Shown here one piece after another: positions 27,520 through 36,709 of a stretch of 64,000 nucleotides of DNA (positions are counted from its first letter, which is position 1; every line of letters starts with the position of its first letter). Both the position numbers and the translations under genes were made by a program. This stretch comes from Pseudomonas moorei (GTDB lineage: Bacteria; Pseudomonadota; Gammaproteobacteria; Pseudomonadales; Pseudomonadaceae), in the NCBI RefSeq assembly GCF_008801475.1, contig NZ_VZPP01000010.1, positions 234,809 to 298,808 on the forward strand. The letters are read 5' to 3'. Below the pieces are notes generated by a model. That model had not been told where the DNA came from, did not search any database, and worked only from the letters and a program-made list of their open reading frames with translations.

Positions 27520-27888
27520 TCACACACTGATCGCATTGGTAAACACCAACCGATTGCCAAACGGATCCGTCACGGTCATGTCCTGGCTGCCCCACGGCAT
27601 CGCCTGAATCTGCGGGTGAGCGAAGGGGTATTGCCTGGCCAGCAATTGCTGCTGGAACACTTCCAGTTCATCGGTCTCGATGCGCAGGGCCGAGCCCGGG
27701 GTGCTGTCCCCGTGGTGTTCGGACAGATGCAGCACGCATTCACCGCGCGATACCTGCAGGTACAACGGGAAGCCGGGTTCAAAGCGATGCTGCCAGTCGA
27801 CCTTGAATCCGAGGAAGTCGACGTAGAACTCCATGGCCGTGATCTCATCGAAGATCCGCAGGATCGGGGTGGTTTTGCCGAGGCTCAT
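27520..27888 (-). CDS. VOC (glyoxalase/bleomycin-resistance-like) family protein
   Basis: A 122-residue single VOC domain. Visible are the opening PILRIFDEITAMEFYVDFLGFKVDW, ECVLHLSEHHGDSTPGS, and the ending PWGSQDMTVTDPFGNRLVFTN. The layout resembles bleomycin-binding or 'glyoxalase superfamily' proteins that act as dimers, but whether this one is an enzyme or a binding protein cannot be told. A monocistronic gene. Confidence 0.82.
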   Translation of the reverse strand: MSLGKTTPILRIFDEITAMEFYVDFLGFKVDWQHRFEPGFPLYLQVSRGECVLHLSEHHGDSTPGSALRIETDELEVFQQQLLARQYPFAHPQIQAMPWGSQDMTVTDPFGNRLVFTNAISV

Positions 27889-28006
27889 CGCGTTGCTCCC
27901 AGACGGAAATGGCCCGGAGTGGAGTCGGGCTGTACGTCAGCAATTCGGCTGGGGCATGGCATTCTTTAATGTCAATGCGCCATCATTGTGACGCAACCCC
28001 CAATCC

Positions 28007-29464
28007 TCACTCGAACCCGTCTCGCAGATCCCCTTCCCGCGCCAGAAACCGCCCTTCCCTGCGTCCGTTCGCCTGACCGTCGCAGTAACTCAGAACGCCG
28101 TTGACCCACACGCCGTCGATGCCTTCTGCGGCCCGTTGCGGATCATTGAAGTCCGCCACGTCGCGGATGGTCGCCGGGTCGAACAACACCAGGTCGGCCC
28201 AATGCCCTTCGCGGATCTCGCCCCGCTCCTTCAAGCCGAATCGCGCGGCGGATAGCCCGGTCATTTTGTGCACGGCGGTGTGCAGCGCAAACAGCCCTAC
28301 GTCACGGCTGAAATGCCCCAGCACCCGCGGGAACGCGCCCCATAGGCGCGGATGCGGGAATGGATCTTCGGGCAAGCCATCGGAGCCGACCATCGACAGT
28401 GGATGCGCGAGGATTCTGCGCACATCCGCCTCGTCCATCCCGTAATACACCGCGCCGGCCGGTTGCAGTTGGCGGGCGGCATCGAGCAACGACAGGTTCC
28501 ACTCGGCAGCGATGTCCATCAGGTCGCGACCGCCCATCTCCGGGTGCGGCGTCGACCAGGTGATGGTGATGCGATGGGCGTCGGTGACTTGCTTGAGGTC
28601 CAGGGTCGACGAGCTCGCCGCATAGGGATAGCAATCGCAGCCCACCGGATGGGTTTGTGCGGCACGCTCAAGGGATTCCAGCAACTGCGGGCTGCGGCCC
28701 CAGTTACCGGCGCCAGCGCATTTGAGGTGGGAAATGATCACCGGGGATTTCGCATGGCGGCCGATCTGGAACGCCTCGTCCATGGCCTCCAGCACCGGTT
28801 CGAATTCGCTGCGCAAGTGGGTGGTGTAGACGGCGCCGAATGCCGTCAGCTCTTCGGTCAATTGCATCACTTCGTCGGTGGACGCCGAGAACGCACTGGC
28901 GTAAGCCAGGCCCGTGGACAAGCCCAGTGCACCCGCCTCCAGGCTCTCGCGCAGTTGCTCGCGCATCGCGGCAATTTCGTCGGCCGTGGCGGTGCGAAAC
29001 AGATCGTCGAGGTGATTGCTGCGCAGCGCGGTGTGGCCCACCAGCGCGGCGACGTTCAGCGTCGTGTTCGCCGCTTCGACGGCCGCGCGATAATCGCTGA
29101 ACGTCGGATAAACAAAGGCGGCGCGGGTGCCCAGCAGGTTCATCGGGTCCGGTGGGTCGCCGCGCAAACTCACGGGCGAGGCGCTGATGCCACAGTTGCC
29201 GACGATCACTGTGGTCACGCCCTGGCTGAGCTTGGGCAGCATCTGCGGCTGGCGGATCACCACGGTGTCGTCATGGGTGTGCACGTCGATGAAACCCGGC
29301 GCCAGAACGCGGCCGGCAGCGTCGATTTCTTCGGTGGCGCGGGCGTCGTGCAGATCACCGATACGCTCGATGCGTCCGTTCAGAATCGCCAGGTCGGCGG
29401 GGTAGCCGGGGCGGTTGCTGCCGTCGATGATCAGCGCGTTGCGAATCAGCGTGTCGTACATCAT
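28007..29464 (-). CDS. N-acyl-D-amino-acid deacylase (D-aminoacylase)
   Basis: A 485-residue metal-dependent amidohydrolase that removes acyl groups from N-acyl-D-amino acids, releasing free D-amino acids. Family features: N-terminal MYDTLIRNALIIDGSNRPGYPADLAI, GFIDVHTHDD with the HxH metal ligands, TVIVGNCGIS with the Cys ligand, ISHLKCAGAGNWG, and the C-terminal amidohydrolase strand GHWADLVLFDPATI. ATG 29464 lies one base after the rpiR stop; the longer frame to 29698 merely shadows rpiR. Operon with the RpiR regulator and GntP permease. Confidence 0.87.
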   Translation of the reverse strand: MMYDTLIRNALIIDGSNRPGYPADLAILNGRIERIGDLHDARATEEIDAAGRVLAPGFIDVHTHDDTVVIRQPQMLPKLSQGVTTVIVGNCGISASPVSLRGDPPDPMNLLGTRAAFVYPTFSDYRAAVEAANTTLNVAALVGHTALRSNHLDDLFRTATADEIAAMREQLRESLEAGALGLSTGLAYASAFSASTDEVMQLTEELTAFGAVYTTHLRSEFEPVLEAMDEAFQIGRHAKSPVIISHLKCAGAGNWGRSPQLLESLERAAQTHPVGCDCYPYAASSSTLDLKQVTDAHRITITWSTPHPEMGGRDLMDIAAEWNLSLLDAARQLQPAGAVYYGMDEADVRRILAHPLSMVGSDGLPEDPFPHPRLWGAFPRVLGHFSRDVGLFALHTAVHKMTGLSAARFGLKERGEIREGHWADLVLFDPATIRDVADFNDPQRAAEGIDGVWVNGVLSYCDGQANGRREGRFLAREGDLRDGFE

Positions 29465-29465
29465 G

Positions 29466-30326
29466 TCAGTCTCCCAGCGGCAAGTGATCATCGCCGCCGC
29501 GGTAATCGTCCAGGGCGAGTTTGATCCGCCGCAGACGTTCTTGATTGTCTTCAGGATTGGCCAGTGCCAGCTCGGTGGCAAGTACGTCGATGGCCAGCAG
29601 CATGCCGTAGCGCGCGGCGGTCGGTTTGTAGATGAACGAGGTCTCGGCGCTTTGCAGCGGCAGCACGATGTCGGCCAGTTGCGCCAGCGGCGAATCACCC
29701 CGCGTGATCGCCAGAATGCGCGCGCCGTAGTTGCGCGCCAGTTCCACGGTTTCCAGCAATTCGGGGGTGATGCCTGTCAATGAACAGACGATGACCACGT
29801 GTTCGGCGCTGAGGCTGGCGGCGGTGACCCGCATCATCACCGCGTCATGACACGCTGTGATCGGATAACCGAGCCGCACCAGGCGCACCTGCAACTCATC
29901 GCTGCACAGGGTCGAGCAGCCGCCCATGCCGAAGGCGTGAATCATCCGCGCCTTGCCCAGCAGTTTCACCGCGTCGGCAAAGCGCGACTCGTCGAAGGCC
30001 GACAGTTGCTGACGCAGGGTCGATTCGATATCGCCGACGATCTGTCCATAAAACGCCGACTGCTCGGGCGTCCCCGCCGGATCGAGAAAACGGCTGCCGA
30101 CGCCACTGGCCTGGGCCAGTTGCAGGCGCAGATCACGCAAGTCGCGACAACCGACCGTACGGGCGAAACGCGACAGCGTGGCGGTACTGACTTCCGCCCG
30201 CTGTGCCAGCTCGTCGAGGCTGGCCGACGCGGCAAACCCTACGTCGTCGAGCATCAGGCGGGCGATGCGTCCTTCACCGGCGCTGAAGGAATCCTGGCGA
30301 GCGCGAATCTGGTAGAGGATGTCCAT
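29466..30326 (-). CDS. RpiR/MurR-family transcriptional regulator
   Basis: A 286-residue regulator with an N-terminal RpiR helix-turn-helix (SASLDELAQRAEVSTATLSRFARTVGCRDLRDLRLQL, about residues 33-70) and a C-terminal SIS sugar-phosphate-binding domain (AFGMGGCSTLCSDELQVRLVRLG, then IVCSLTGITPELLETVELAR). It sits between the permease and deacylase genes with gaps of 15 and 1 bp, so it probably controls this operon in response to a sugar phosphate or amino-sugar-derived ligand. Confidence 0.87.
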   Translation of the reverse strand: MDILYQIRARQDSFSAGEGRIARLMLDDVGFAASASLDELAQRAEVSTATLSRFARTVGCRDLRDLRLQLAQASGVGSRFLDPAGTPEQSAFYGQIVGDIESTLRQQLSAFDESRFADAVKLLGKARMIHAFGMGGCSTLCSDELQVRLVRLGYPITACHDAVMMRVTAASLSAEHVVIVCSLTGITPELLETVELARNYGARILAITRGDSPLAQLADIVLPLQSAETSFIYKPTAARYGMLLAIDVLATELALANPEDNQERLRRIKLALDDYRGGDDHLPLGD

Positions 30327-30341
30327 GGCGGGCGGCTCCGG

Positions 30342-31691
30342 CTAAATCAGGTAAGAAAGACCCACGGTCAAACCGAAGGCGACGAGCGAGATCAGGGTTT
30401 CAAGCACGGTCCAGGTCTTGAAGGTCTGGGCGACCGTCATGTTGAAGTATTCCTTGATCAACCAGAAGCCGCCGTCGTTGACGTGGGAAAAAATCACCGA
30501 CCCGGCGCCTGTCGCCAGTACCAACAACTCCGGGTGTGGATAACCCAAGCCAATGGCCACGGGTGCGACCACGCCTGACGCGGTGGTCATGGCCACGGTG
30601 GCCGAACCGGTGGCGATGCGCATCAACGCGGCGAACAGCCAGCCCATCAGCAGCGGCGACAGGTGGAAGTCGTGGGCCAGGCCGACGATCTGGTCGGTGA
30701 CGCCAGCGTCCACCAGAATCCGGTTCAGTCCGCCACCGGCACCGACCAGCAAGGTGATGCTGGCGGTTGGCGCCAGGCACTCGTTGGTGAATTTCAGGAT
30801 TGCTTCACGGTTGAAGCCCTGGGCCAGACCGAGGGTCCAGAAGCTCAGCAGCGTCGCCAGCAACAGCGCGATCACCGAGTTGCCAATGAACAGCAGGAAC
30901 TGGTTGAAACCGCTGCCCGGCGTGGAAATCAGGTTGGCCCAGCCACCGATCAGCATCAGCACCACTGGCAGCAAAATGGTCGCCATGGTGATGCCGAAAC
31001 CGGGCAGGCTGTCGCGCGGCTCGCGTTCGAGGAACTGCCGCTCCAACGGGTTTTGCGCCGGCAACTGGATACGCGGCACGATGAATTTGGCATAGAGCGG
31101 GCCGGCGATGATCGCCGTCGGGATGCCGATCAGGATGGCATACAGCAGGGTCTGCCCCACCGACGCCTGATAGGCCTGCACCGCCAGCATCGCCGCCGGG
31201 TGCGGAGGCACCAGGGCATGTACCACCGAGAGCCCGGCCACCATGGGCAAGCCAACCATCAGAATCGACACACCCACCCGCCGCGCCACGGTAAACGCAA
31301 TCGGCACGAGCAACACGAAACCGACTTCGAAGAACAGCGGCAGCCCGACCAGGAATGCGATGCAGACCATCGCCCAATGAGCGTTTTTCTCACCGAAGCG
31401 TTCAATCAGCGTGCGCGCCATCTGCTCGGCACCACCCGACTCGGCCATCATCTTGCCGAGCATCGTACCCAGCGCCACCACCAGCGCGATGTGCCCCAAT
31501 GTCTTGCCCACACCAGCCTCATACGCGCCGACCACGCCGGACGGCGGCATCCCGGCGACCAGCGCCAGACCTATGGAAATCAGGGTGATGACAATGAACG
31601 GATTGAGCCGGTAGCGGGCGATCAGCACGATCAGCGCGATGATGGCGACCGCGGCGTACACCAGCAGCCAATAGCCGAAGGACGGGGTCAT
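30342..31691 (-). CDS. GntP-family proton symporter
   Basis: A 449-residue inner membrane permease of the gluconate:H+ symporter (GntP) family with about twelve to fourteen hydrophobic segments and typical GHIALVVALGTMLGKMMAESGGAEQMA and MVGLPMVAGLSVVHALVPPHPAA stretches. ATG 31691 follows GAGGAG; the frame reaches 31763 without better signals. As first gene of the operon with the RpiR regulator and D-aminoacylase it may import a hydroxy acid or an N-acyl-D-amino acid rather than gluconate; the substrate is not known. Confidence 0.85.
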   Translation of the reverse strand: MTPSFGYWLLVYAAVAIIALIVLIARYRLNPFIVITLISIGLALVAGMPPSGVVGAYEAGVGKTLGHIALVVALGTMLGKMMAESGGAEQMARTLIERFGEKNAHWAMVCIAFLVGLPLFFEVGFVLLVPIAFTVARRVGVSILMVGLPMVAGLSVVHALVPPHPAAMLAVQAYQASVGQTLLYAILIGIPTAIIAGPLYAKFIVPRIQLPAQNPLERQFLEREPRDSLPGFGITMATILLPVVLMLIGGWANLISTPGSGFNQFLLFIGNSVIALLLATLLSFWTLGLAQGFNREAILKFTNECLAPTASITLLVGAGGGLNRILVDAGVTDQIVGLAHDFHLSPLLMGWLFAALMRIATGSATVAMTTASGVVAPVAIGLGYPHPELLVLATGAGSVIFSHVNDGGFWLIKEYFNMTVAQTFKTWTVLETLISLVAFGLTVGLSYLI

Positions 31692-31770
31692 GCGGTACTC
31701 CTCGAGAGGGTCACGTCGAAAGCTTTGTGAAACTCTTAAAACATTTCGAGACGCGATATTCAAACGAGGT

Positions 31771-31783
31771 GAAAGTAATTTTC
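31771..31783. promoter_or_regulatory. Possible RpiR-type operator upstream of gntP operon
   Basis: GAAAGTAATTTTC, a GAAA-N5-TTTC dyad about 80 bp before the gntP start, in the only sizeable leader of the operon. Weak evidence. Confidence 0.25.
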
Positions 31784-31879
31784 GTGCAGAGGTAAGGCGT
31801 GTCGCGCAAAGGCATGTCTTGTCGCGAGTAATGAAAATCAGGCAGGCGGATTTACATCGCGCCTGCCAGGGGCGGGGTC

Positions 31880-33325
31880 TCAGTCGTGTTGCACGCGTGC
31901 CCGCTTGAGCAGTTTCTTGCAGCGCTCGGACAAGTGCAGCACGCGCAGGTGCTTTCCAGCCTTTTCATAGCGCTCGCGCAGTGTCTTGAGCGCGGCGATG
32001 GCCGAGTAATCGACGAAGCTCAGGTGGCGGCAATCGATGGTCACCACGGACGGGTCGTTGGCAGGATCGAACTGGTTGAGAAAGGGTGTGGTCGAGGCGA
32101 AGAACAGCGTGCCATGCAGTAGGTACAGCTTGCTGCCGTCGGCTTCGACGTGGGTGTCGGCATACAGCTCACGGGCCTGCTGCCAGGCGAAGTTGAGCGC
32201 CGCAATGATGATGCCGCACAGCACGGCTGTCGCCAGATCGGTGAACACCGTAATCACCGTCACTGCGATGATCACCAGCACGTCATTGAGCGGCACCTTG
32301 TTCAGCACCCGCAGCGAGGCCCAGGCAAAGGTCTGCTGCGACACCACGAACATCACCCCGACCAGGGCCGCCAACGGAATGCGCTCGATCAGCGGCGACA
32401 GAAACAGAATGAACAGCAGGATCGCCATACCGGCGACCACACCGGACAAGCGACCGCGACCACCGGAACTGAGGTTGATCACGGTCTGGCCGATCATCGC
32501 GCAACCACCCATGCCGCCGAACAGACCGGACACCACGTTGGCCGCGCCCAGCGCCACGCATTCGCGATCGGGGTAACCACGGCTCTCGGTGATTTCATCG
32601 GTGAGGTTCAGGGTCAGCAGGGTTTCCAGCAAACCGACCAGCGCCATCAGGATCGCGTAGGGCGCGATGATGCGCAGGGTCTCCAGGTTCCAGGGAAGGT
32701 CCGGCAGGGCGAACGTCGGCAGGCCGCCGGCGATGTGCGCCATGTCACCCAGGGTACGGGTCGGCAGACCGAGCAGATAAACCGCCAGGCCAACGCCCAG
32801 AATCGCCACCAAGGCTGGCGGGACCGTGCGGGTGAGGCGCGGCAGCACATAGACAATCACCATCGTCACCGCGACCAGCCCGACCATCATGTACAACGGT
32901 GCACCGCTCAACCAGGCCTCACCGCTTTTGAAATGCTCCAGTTGCGCCAGGGCAATGATGATCGCCAGGCCGTTGACGAAGCCGAGCATCACCGGGTGCG
33001 GCACCATCCGCACCAGTTTGCCAAGTCGCAGCAGCCCGAACGCCAGCATGACCAGGCCACCGAGCAACACCGTGGCCAGCAAGTACTGCACGCCGTGCTG
33101 CACCACCAGCGCGACAATCACCACCGCCATCGAACCCGCGGCCCCGGACACCATACCCGGTCGACCACCGAACAACGCAGTCAGGGTGCAAATGATGAAC
33201 GCGCCGTACAGGCCCATCAGCGGATTGAGGTGCGCCACCAGTGCAAAGGCGATGCATTCGGGCAGCAAGGCAAAAGACGTGGTGAGGCCGGCCAGGGCAT
33301 CGGCGCGTAGGTGTTTTGGTTTCAT
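31880..33325 (-). CDS. SulP-family inorganic anion transporter with STAS domain
   Basis: A 481-residue SulP/SLC26-type transporter, probably for sulfate, bicarbonate or another small anion. The opening DALAGLTTSFALLPECIAFALVAHLNPLMGLYGAF is characteristic, about ten to twelve membrane segments follow, and a C-terminal cytoplasmic STAS domain contains VTIDCRHLSFVDYSAIAALKTL. Start 33325 (MKPKHLRAD) was chosen by family alignment; ATG 33337 four codons upstream is equally possible. Monocistronic; no carbonic anhydrase or sulfate gene beside it. Confidence 0.85.
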   Translation of the reverse strand: MKPKHLRADALAGLTTSFALLPECIAFALVAHLNPLMGLYGAFIICTLTALFGGRPGMVSGAAGSMAVVIVALVVQHGVQYLLATVLLGGLVMLAFGLLRLGKLVRMVPHPVMLGFVNGLAIIIALAQLEHFKSGEAWLSGAPLYMMVGLVAVTMVIVYVLPRLTRTVPPALVAILGVGLAVYLLGLPTRTLGDMAHIAGGLPTFALPDLPWNLETLRIIAPYAILMALVGLLETLLTLNLTDEITESRGYPDRECVALGAANVVSGLFGGMGGCAMIGQTVINLSSGGRGRLSGVVAGMAILLFILFLSPLIERIPLAALVGVMFVVSQQTFAWASLRVLNKVPLNDVLVIIAVTVITVFTDLATAVLCGIIIAALNFAWQQARELYADTHVEADGSKLYLLHGTLFFASTTPFLNQFDPANDPSVVTIDCRHLSFVDYSAIAALKTLRERYEKAGKHLRVLHLSERCKKLLKRARVQHD

Positions 33326-33417
33326 GGGGGACCGCATGCAGGGAGTAGCAGGAAAGAGTGTGCGGATGTTACGGAATCGAGGGCGGCCCGGCCAGTTTAT
33401 GAGCTTTCAGAAACGCC

Positions 33418-33486
33418 ATCGCGAGCGGGCTCGCTCCCACCTGATCACTGGAGAACCCTGTGGGAGCGTGGCTTGCCCGCGATGAA
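33418..33486. repeat. REPIN (inverted REP pair)
   Basis: CCATCGCGAGCGGGCTCGCTCCCAC and an inverted partner GTGGGAGCGTGGCTTGCCCGCGATG enclose about 25 bp between the SulP and epimerase genes. Confidence 0.8.
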
Positions 33487-33509
33487 CGATGACGCGGTTT
33501 AAAGCGAAC

Positions 33510-34403
33510 TCACACCATCTCGTTAAGAATCCATTCAACCACCGACGTGCGCTTCGGTGCCCAGCCCAGCAATTCCCGCGCCTGCTTGCCGCGAACCCGG
33601 CTGTTGGAGCCCAGGCCATAGTTGGCCATCTCATAACCCCACTCGGCTTCGGCGTCTTTAAGCGGCCAGTCTTGCGGCTTGCCCAGATTCAGCGCCTCGG
33701 CCATCGCCGTGGTCATGTCGATGAACGACGCTTCGCCGCTTTCGACAAAGTAGAAGGTGCCGGGAACGTTTTTGGTGAGCGCCAGCAGGTACAGGGCCAC
33801 CACGTCTTCGATGTGCACGTTGGACCAGATGTTCTGGCCGGTCCCGACGTGACGCACCACGCCGCTTTTACGCGCCTGTTTCAGCAAACGCGGCAACTGC
33901 ACGCTGTCGCGATGGACGCCCAGGCTGTGGCCGTAGATCAGGGTGTTGCAGATGACCGCCGAATTCACGCCGTCCCTGGCTGCCGCGAGGATCAGGTTGT
34001 CGATGGCCACCCGTGCAGCCTTGTCGACGGTCGGTTCCGGCAGGTTGTCTTCGTAGTAGATGACATCACTGGGCTGACCGCCCGACGCATCACCGACGAT
34101 GCTCGAACCGCTGGTGTGCAGGAACACCTTGTTGGTACCGCGCAGGGCATCAAGCAGCGCTTGAGCCGCACCACGATGGTCGCTGCTGGCGGCGTTGATC
34201 ACCGCGTCGGCGGCGCGGGCCTGGTCGGCCAATAGTGCGCTGTCGTCAAGAGTGCCGATGACCGGGGTGATCCCTAGCGCTGTCAGTTCTTCCGCTTGTT
34301 CGGCGCTGCGCACCAGACCGGTGACCTGGTGGCCGGCACGGATCAGGCCCGTGGCGATCGAGCCGCCGATGAAACCGGCGGCGCCGGTGACGAAGACATT
34401 CAT
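33510..34403 (-). CDS. NAD(P)-dependent epimerase/dehydratase-like oxidoreductase
   Basis: A 297-residue extended short-chain dehydrogenase. The Rossmann motif VTGAAGFIGGSIATGLIRAGH is at the N terminus, followed by INAASSDHRG and FLHTSGSSIVG. In the position of the usual YxxxK the sequence has YYEDNLPEPTVDKAARVAIDNL, so the classical Tyr-x3-Lys is not evident and the catalytic residues are uncertain. Start 34403 follows a weak AGGGAG. It is divergent from nothing and shares direction with the LysR gene upstream. Confidence 0.78.
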   Translation of the reverse strand: MNVFVTGAAGFIGGSIATGLIRAGHQVTGLVRSAEQAEELTALGITPVIGTLDDSALLADQARAADAVINAASSDHRGAAQALLDALRGTNKVFLHTSGSSIVGDASGGQPSDVIYYEDNLPEPTVDKAARVAIDNLILAAARDGVNSAVICNTLIYGHSLGVHRDSVQLPRLLKQARKSGVVRHVGTGQNIWSNVHIEDVVALYLLALTKNVPGTFYFVESGEASFIDMTTAMAEALNLGKPQDWPLKDAEAEWGYEMANYGLGSNSRVRGKQARELLGWAPKRTSVVEWILNEMV

Positions 34404-34506
34404 GGAGGAGCTCCCTGCGTTGATAAGTGATGCAACGAGTATCAAGCAGCGATCCCTGAGGGAAAATCCCTGCCGGCCCAAATCACTCTTGCGCAGAAGT
34501 CACGAA

Positions 34507-35418
34507 TCAGTCGTTGAAATCGTCGGTGGCGTACAGCGCCAATTTGCCCTGGATGAAATCCAGGAAGCATTGAATTCGCAGGGCCAGTTGCGAGTTGCGG
34601 TAATACACCGCGTTGATCGGCTGGCGATAACCACTGTTGAACTCGGCCAGCAAGACTTTCAAGCGTCCGGCACGGATGTCCTCGATGGTCATGTAATGCG
34701 ACAGGCTGGCGATGCCCTGGCCTTCCAGCGCCAGGTGGCGAATGGTTTCGCCGCTGGAGGCACTGAGCGAGGCCTGGATCGGCCAGCGGTCACCGTGCAC
34801 GTAGCGCAGCGGCCATTGGTTGAGGCCTTCGTTCTGGGTGAATCCGAGTAGCGTGTGGCTGGACAGATCGGCCACGGCCTTTGGCGTGCCGTGCTTTTCC
34901 AGGTACGCCGGACTGGCGACGATGTGCAGCGGACTGCAGCCCAGGGAACGGGCATGCAGGGTCGAGTCGGCCAGGGTGCCGATGCGGATGGCGATGTCGG
35001 TGCTCTGCTCGAGCAGGTCGATGATCAGATCGTTGCTGTTGAGTTCCAGCTGGATCTCCGGGTAGAGCCGGCGGAACTCATCGATGTAGGGCACGATCGC
35101 GTGCAGCATGAACGGCGACGCGGCGTTGATGCGCAAACGCCCGGACGGCGTTTGCTGGCGCGAGGACAGGCGCTCTTCGAGCTCGTCCATCTGATCGAGA
35201 ATCAGCTTGGCCTGCTCGAAGAAGTACTTGCCCTCCTCGGTCAGGTCCATGCGCCGCGTCGTGCGGTTGATCAAGGTGGTATCGAGCTTGGCCTCCAGCC
35301 GCGACAGCGTGCGGCTGACCGCCGATGGCGTTTGTCCCACCTGCTCGGCCGCCGCAGAAATCGACCCGCATTCAATCACGCAGACGAAAATCTGCAACTC
35401 ATCGGATCTGGCTTTCAC
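34507..35418 (-). CDS. LysR-family transcriptional regulator
   Basis: A 303-residue LysR regulator: N-terminal winged helix (ELQIFVCVIECGSISAAAEQVGQTPSAVSRTLSRLEAKLDTTLINRTTRRM) and a C-terminal effector domain starting near residue 90. Regulators of this subgroup often control an adjacent oxidoreductase. Candidates here are the epimerase gene downstream in the same direction and mdaB upstream, separated from it by a REPIN. Confidence 0.87.
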   Translation of the reverse strand: MKARSDELQIFVCVIECGSISAAAEQVGQTPSAVSRTLSRLEAKLDTTLINRTTRRMDLTEEGKYFFEQAKLILDQMDELEERLSSRQQTPSGRLRINAASPFMLHAIVPYIDEFRRLYPEIQLELNSNDLIIDLLEQSTDIAIRIGTLADSTLHARSLGCSPLHIVASPAYLEKHGTPKAVADLSSHTLLGFTQNEGLNQWPLRYVHGDRWPIQASLSASSGETIRHLALEGQGIASLSHYMTIEDIRAGRLKVLLAEFNSGYRQPINAVYYRNSQLALRIQCFLDFIQGKLALYATDDFND

Positions 35419-35468
35419 GTGGGTTCCTTATCGATAGTCCTGCACAACTCTGCTGTGTGGGCGCCCCT

Positions 35469-35604
35469 TTGTGGCGAGGGAGCTTGCTCCCGCTGGTGCG
35501 CGAAGCGAACCCAAACCCTGCAGACGCTGTGATTCAGGTTGATCTCGCTGGCTGATCTTACGACGGCTTCGCCGCCGAGCGGGAGCAAGCTCCCTCGCCA
35601 CAGG
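35469..35604. repeat. REPIN with long near-perfect arms
   Basis: TGTGGCGAGGGAGCTTGCTCCCGCT (35469-35494) is repeated inverted at about 35577-35604. Arms of about 25 bp enclose 80 bp. This is the GGCGAGGGAGC subtype, different from the TCGCGATGG subtype elsewhere in the window. Confidence 0.8.
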
Positions 35605-35640
35605 TCAGTGCCCGCTCCTGCTATCGATAGTAGCGGAGCG

Positions 35641-36231
35641 TCAAGCCTTCAGACCAAACACCTCAATCAGATGCTGCTCGTAGCGCGCCACATCGGCTTC
35701 GATGTTCGGGCGCTTCATCACGTCAACGCAGAGAAAGGTCGGCAACCTGGTCATGCCGAGAAATTCGTTGGCCTTGTGGAACGGAAAGTACACCGCATCC
35801 ACACCTTTGGCTTCGAAGAAGTCGCTTGGGTCATCAAACGCTTGCTGCGGTGCGTTCCAGGTCAGGGACAGCATGTACTGTTTGCCCTGGATCAGGCCGC
35901 CGCTGCCGTACTTCTGCGACGCGTCGGAACGGGTACGGCCGTCGCTGGCGTAGAGGCTGCCATGGCCTTCGGTGAACACCTCATCGATGTACTTCTTCAC
36001 GGTCCACGGCGCGCCCATCCACCAGCCGGGCATCTGGTAAATGATCACGTCGGCCCAGAGGAATTTGGCGACTTCTTCCGCGATGTCGTAGCCCTCGTCG
36101 ATGAACGTGGTTTTGATATCCACGCCGCCACGGTCCAGCACGCTCAACGCGGTTTCGTGGAGGGTGGTGTTGTAGCGGCCATCGGAGTGGGCGAATTTTT
36201 TGCCGCCATTGAGCAACAGGACTTTTTTCAT
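35641..36231 (-). CDS. mdaB: NADPH:quinone reductase MdaB
   Basis: A 196-residue flavodoxin-fold FAD-dependent quinone reductase, which makes two-electron reductions of quinones and limits oxidative stress. The sequence follows MdaB closely: KKVLLLNGGKKFAHSDGRYN, DVIIYQMPGWWMGAPWTVKKYID, EGHGSLYASDGRTR, YGSGGLIQGKQYMLSLTWNAP and FPFHKANEFLGM. Start 36231 (MKKVLLLN) is set by the family; the frame extends upstream without support. A YgiN-like gene is divergent 164 bp away. Confidence 0.93.
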   Translation of the reverse strand: MKKVLLLNGGKKFAHSDGRYNTTLHETALSVLDRGGVDIKTTFIDEGYDIAEEVAKFLWADVIIYQMPGWWMGAPWTVKKYIDEVFTEGHGSLYASDGRTRSDASQKYGSGGLIQGKQYMLSLTWNAPQQAFDDPSDFFEAKGVDAVYFPFHKANEFLGMTRLPTFLCVDVMKRPNIEADVARYEQHLIEVFGLKA

Positions 36232-36394
36232 GGGTGGTCTCGCAAAGGTCAGAAAATTGAATGGCGGCAGAGTAACGATCCACCTCGCGCGGAATAAGCG
36301 CCTCCTTCGCAAAATTCATTTGACCCATACGCAAGAATCAACCAGCGATTATTGCCTTAGACTGCCCCCCATTCTGACTTGAGGAGACTTTCCA

Positions 36395-36709
36395 ATGAGT
36401 GAACTGCAAGGCTTCATCCTGCACGCCAAGACCCGTCCGGAAAAATCCGACGCTTTCGAAGCGTTTTTCAGTGGCTATGTCGAAGCCAGTCGCGCCGAGC
36501 CCGGCTGCATCGAGTACCACATGCTGCGCGACAAGCAGGACCCGACCCTGTTTATCTTCTACGAAATCTGGCAGTCCCAGGCGCATCTCGACGTGCATTC
36601 GAACCTGCCGCACATGAAGCAGTTTCTGGATCAGCGCTTTGAATACCTGGAACGAGACTTTGAGATCCGCGAAATCGAGATGATCAGCCCGTCGTCTGCT
36701 AACCGCTGA
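36395..36709 (+). CDS. YgiN-like putative quinol monooxygenase (ABM domain)
   Basis: A 104-residue antibiotic-biosynthesis-monooxygenase (ABM) fold protein, related to YgiN, which can oxidise quinols back to quinones. Visible is GFILHAKTRPEKSDAFEAFFSGYVEASRAEPGCIEYHMLRDKQDPTLFIFYEIWQSQ, with the family's EPGCxxY and FxxxExW patterns. GAGGAGA precedes the ATG. In enterobacteria ygiN sits beside mdaB; here they are divergent, supporting a shared quinone cycle. Its end overlaps the convergent TauE gene by 11 bp. Confidence 0.85.
   Translation: MSELQGFILHAKTRPEKSDAFEAFFSGYVEASRAEPGCIEYHMLRDKQDPTLFIFYEIWQSQAHLDVHSNLPHMKQFLDQRFEYLERDFEIREIEMISPSSANR

Noticed and set aside
28352..29524. 390-codon plus-strand frame
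   Set aside because: Antisense of the D-aminoacylase gene, which has clear family motifs in its own frame.
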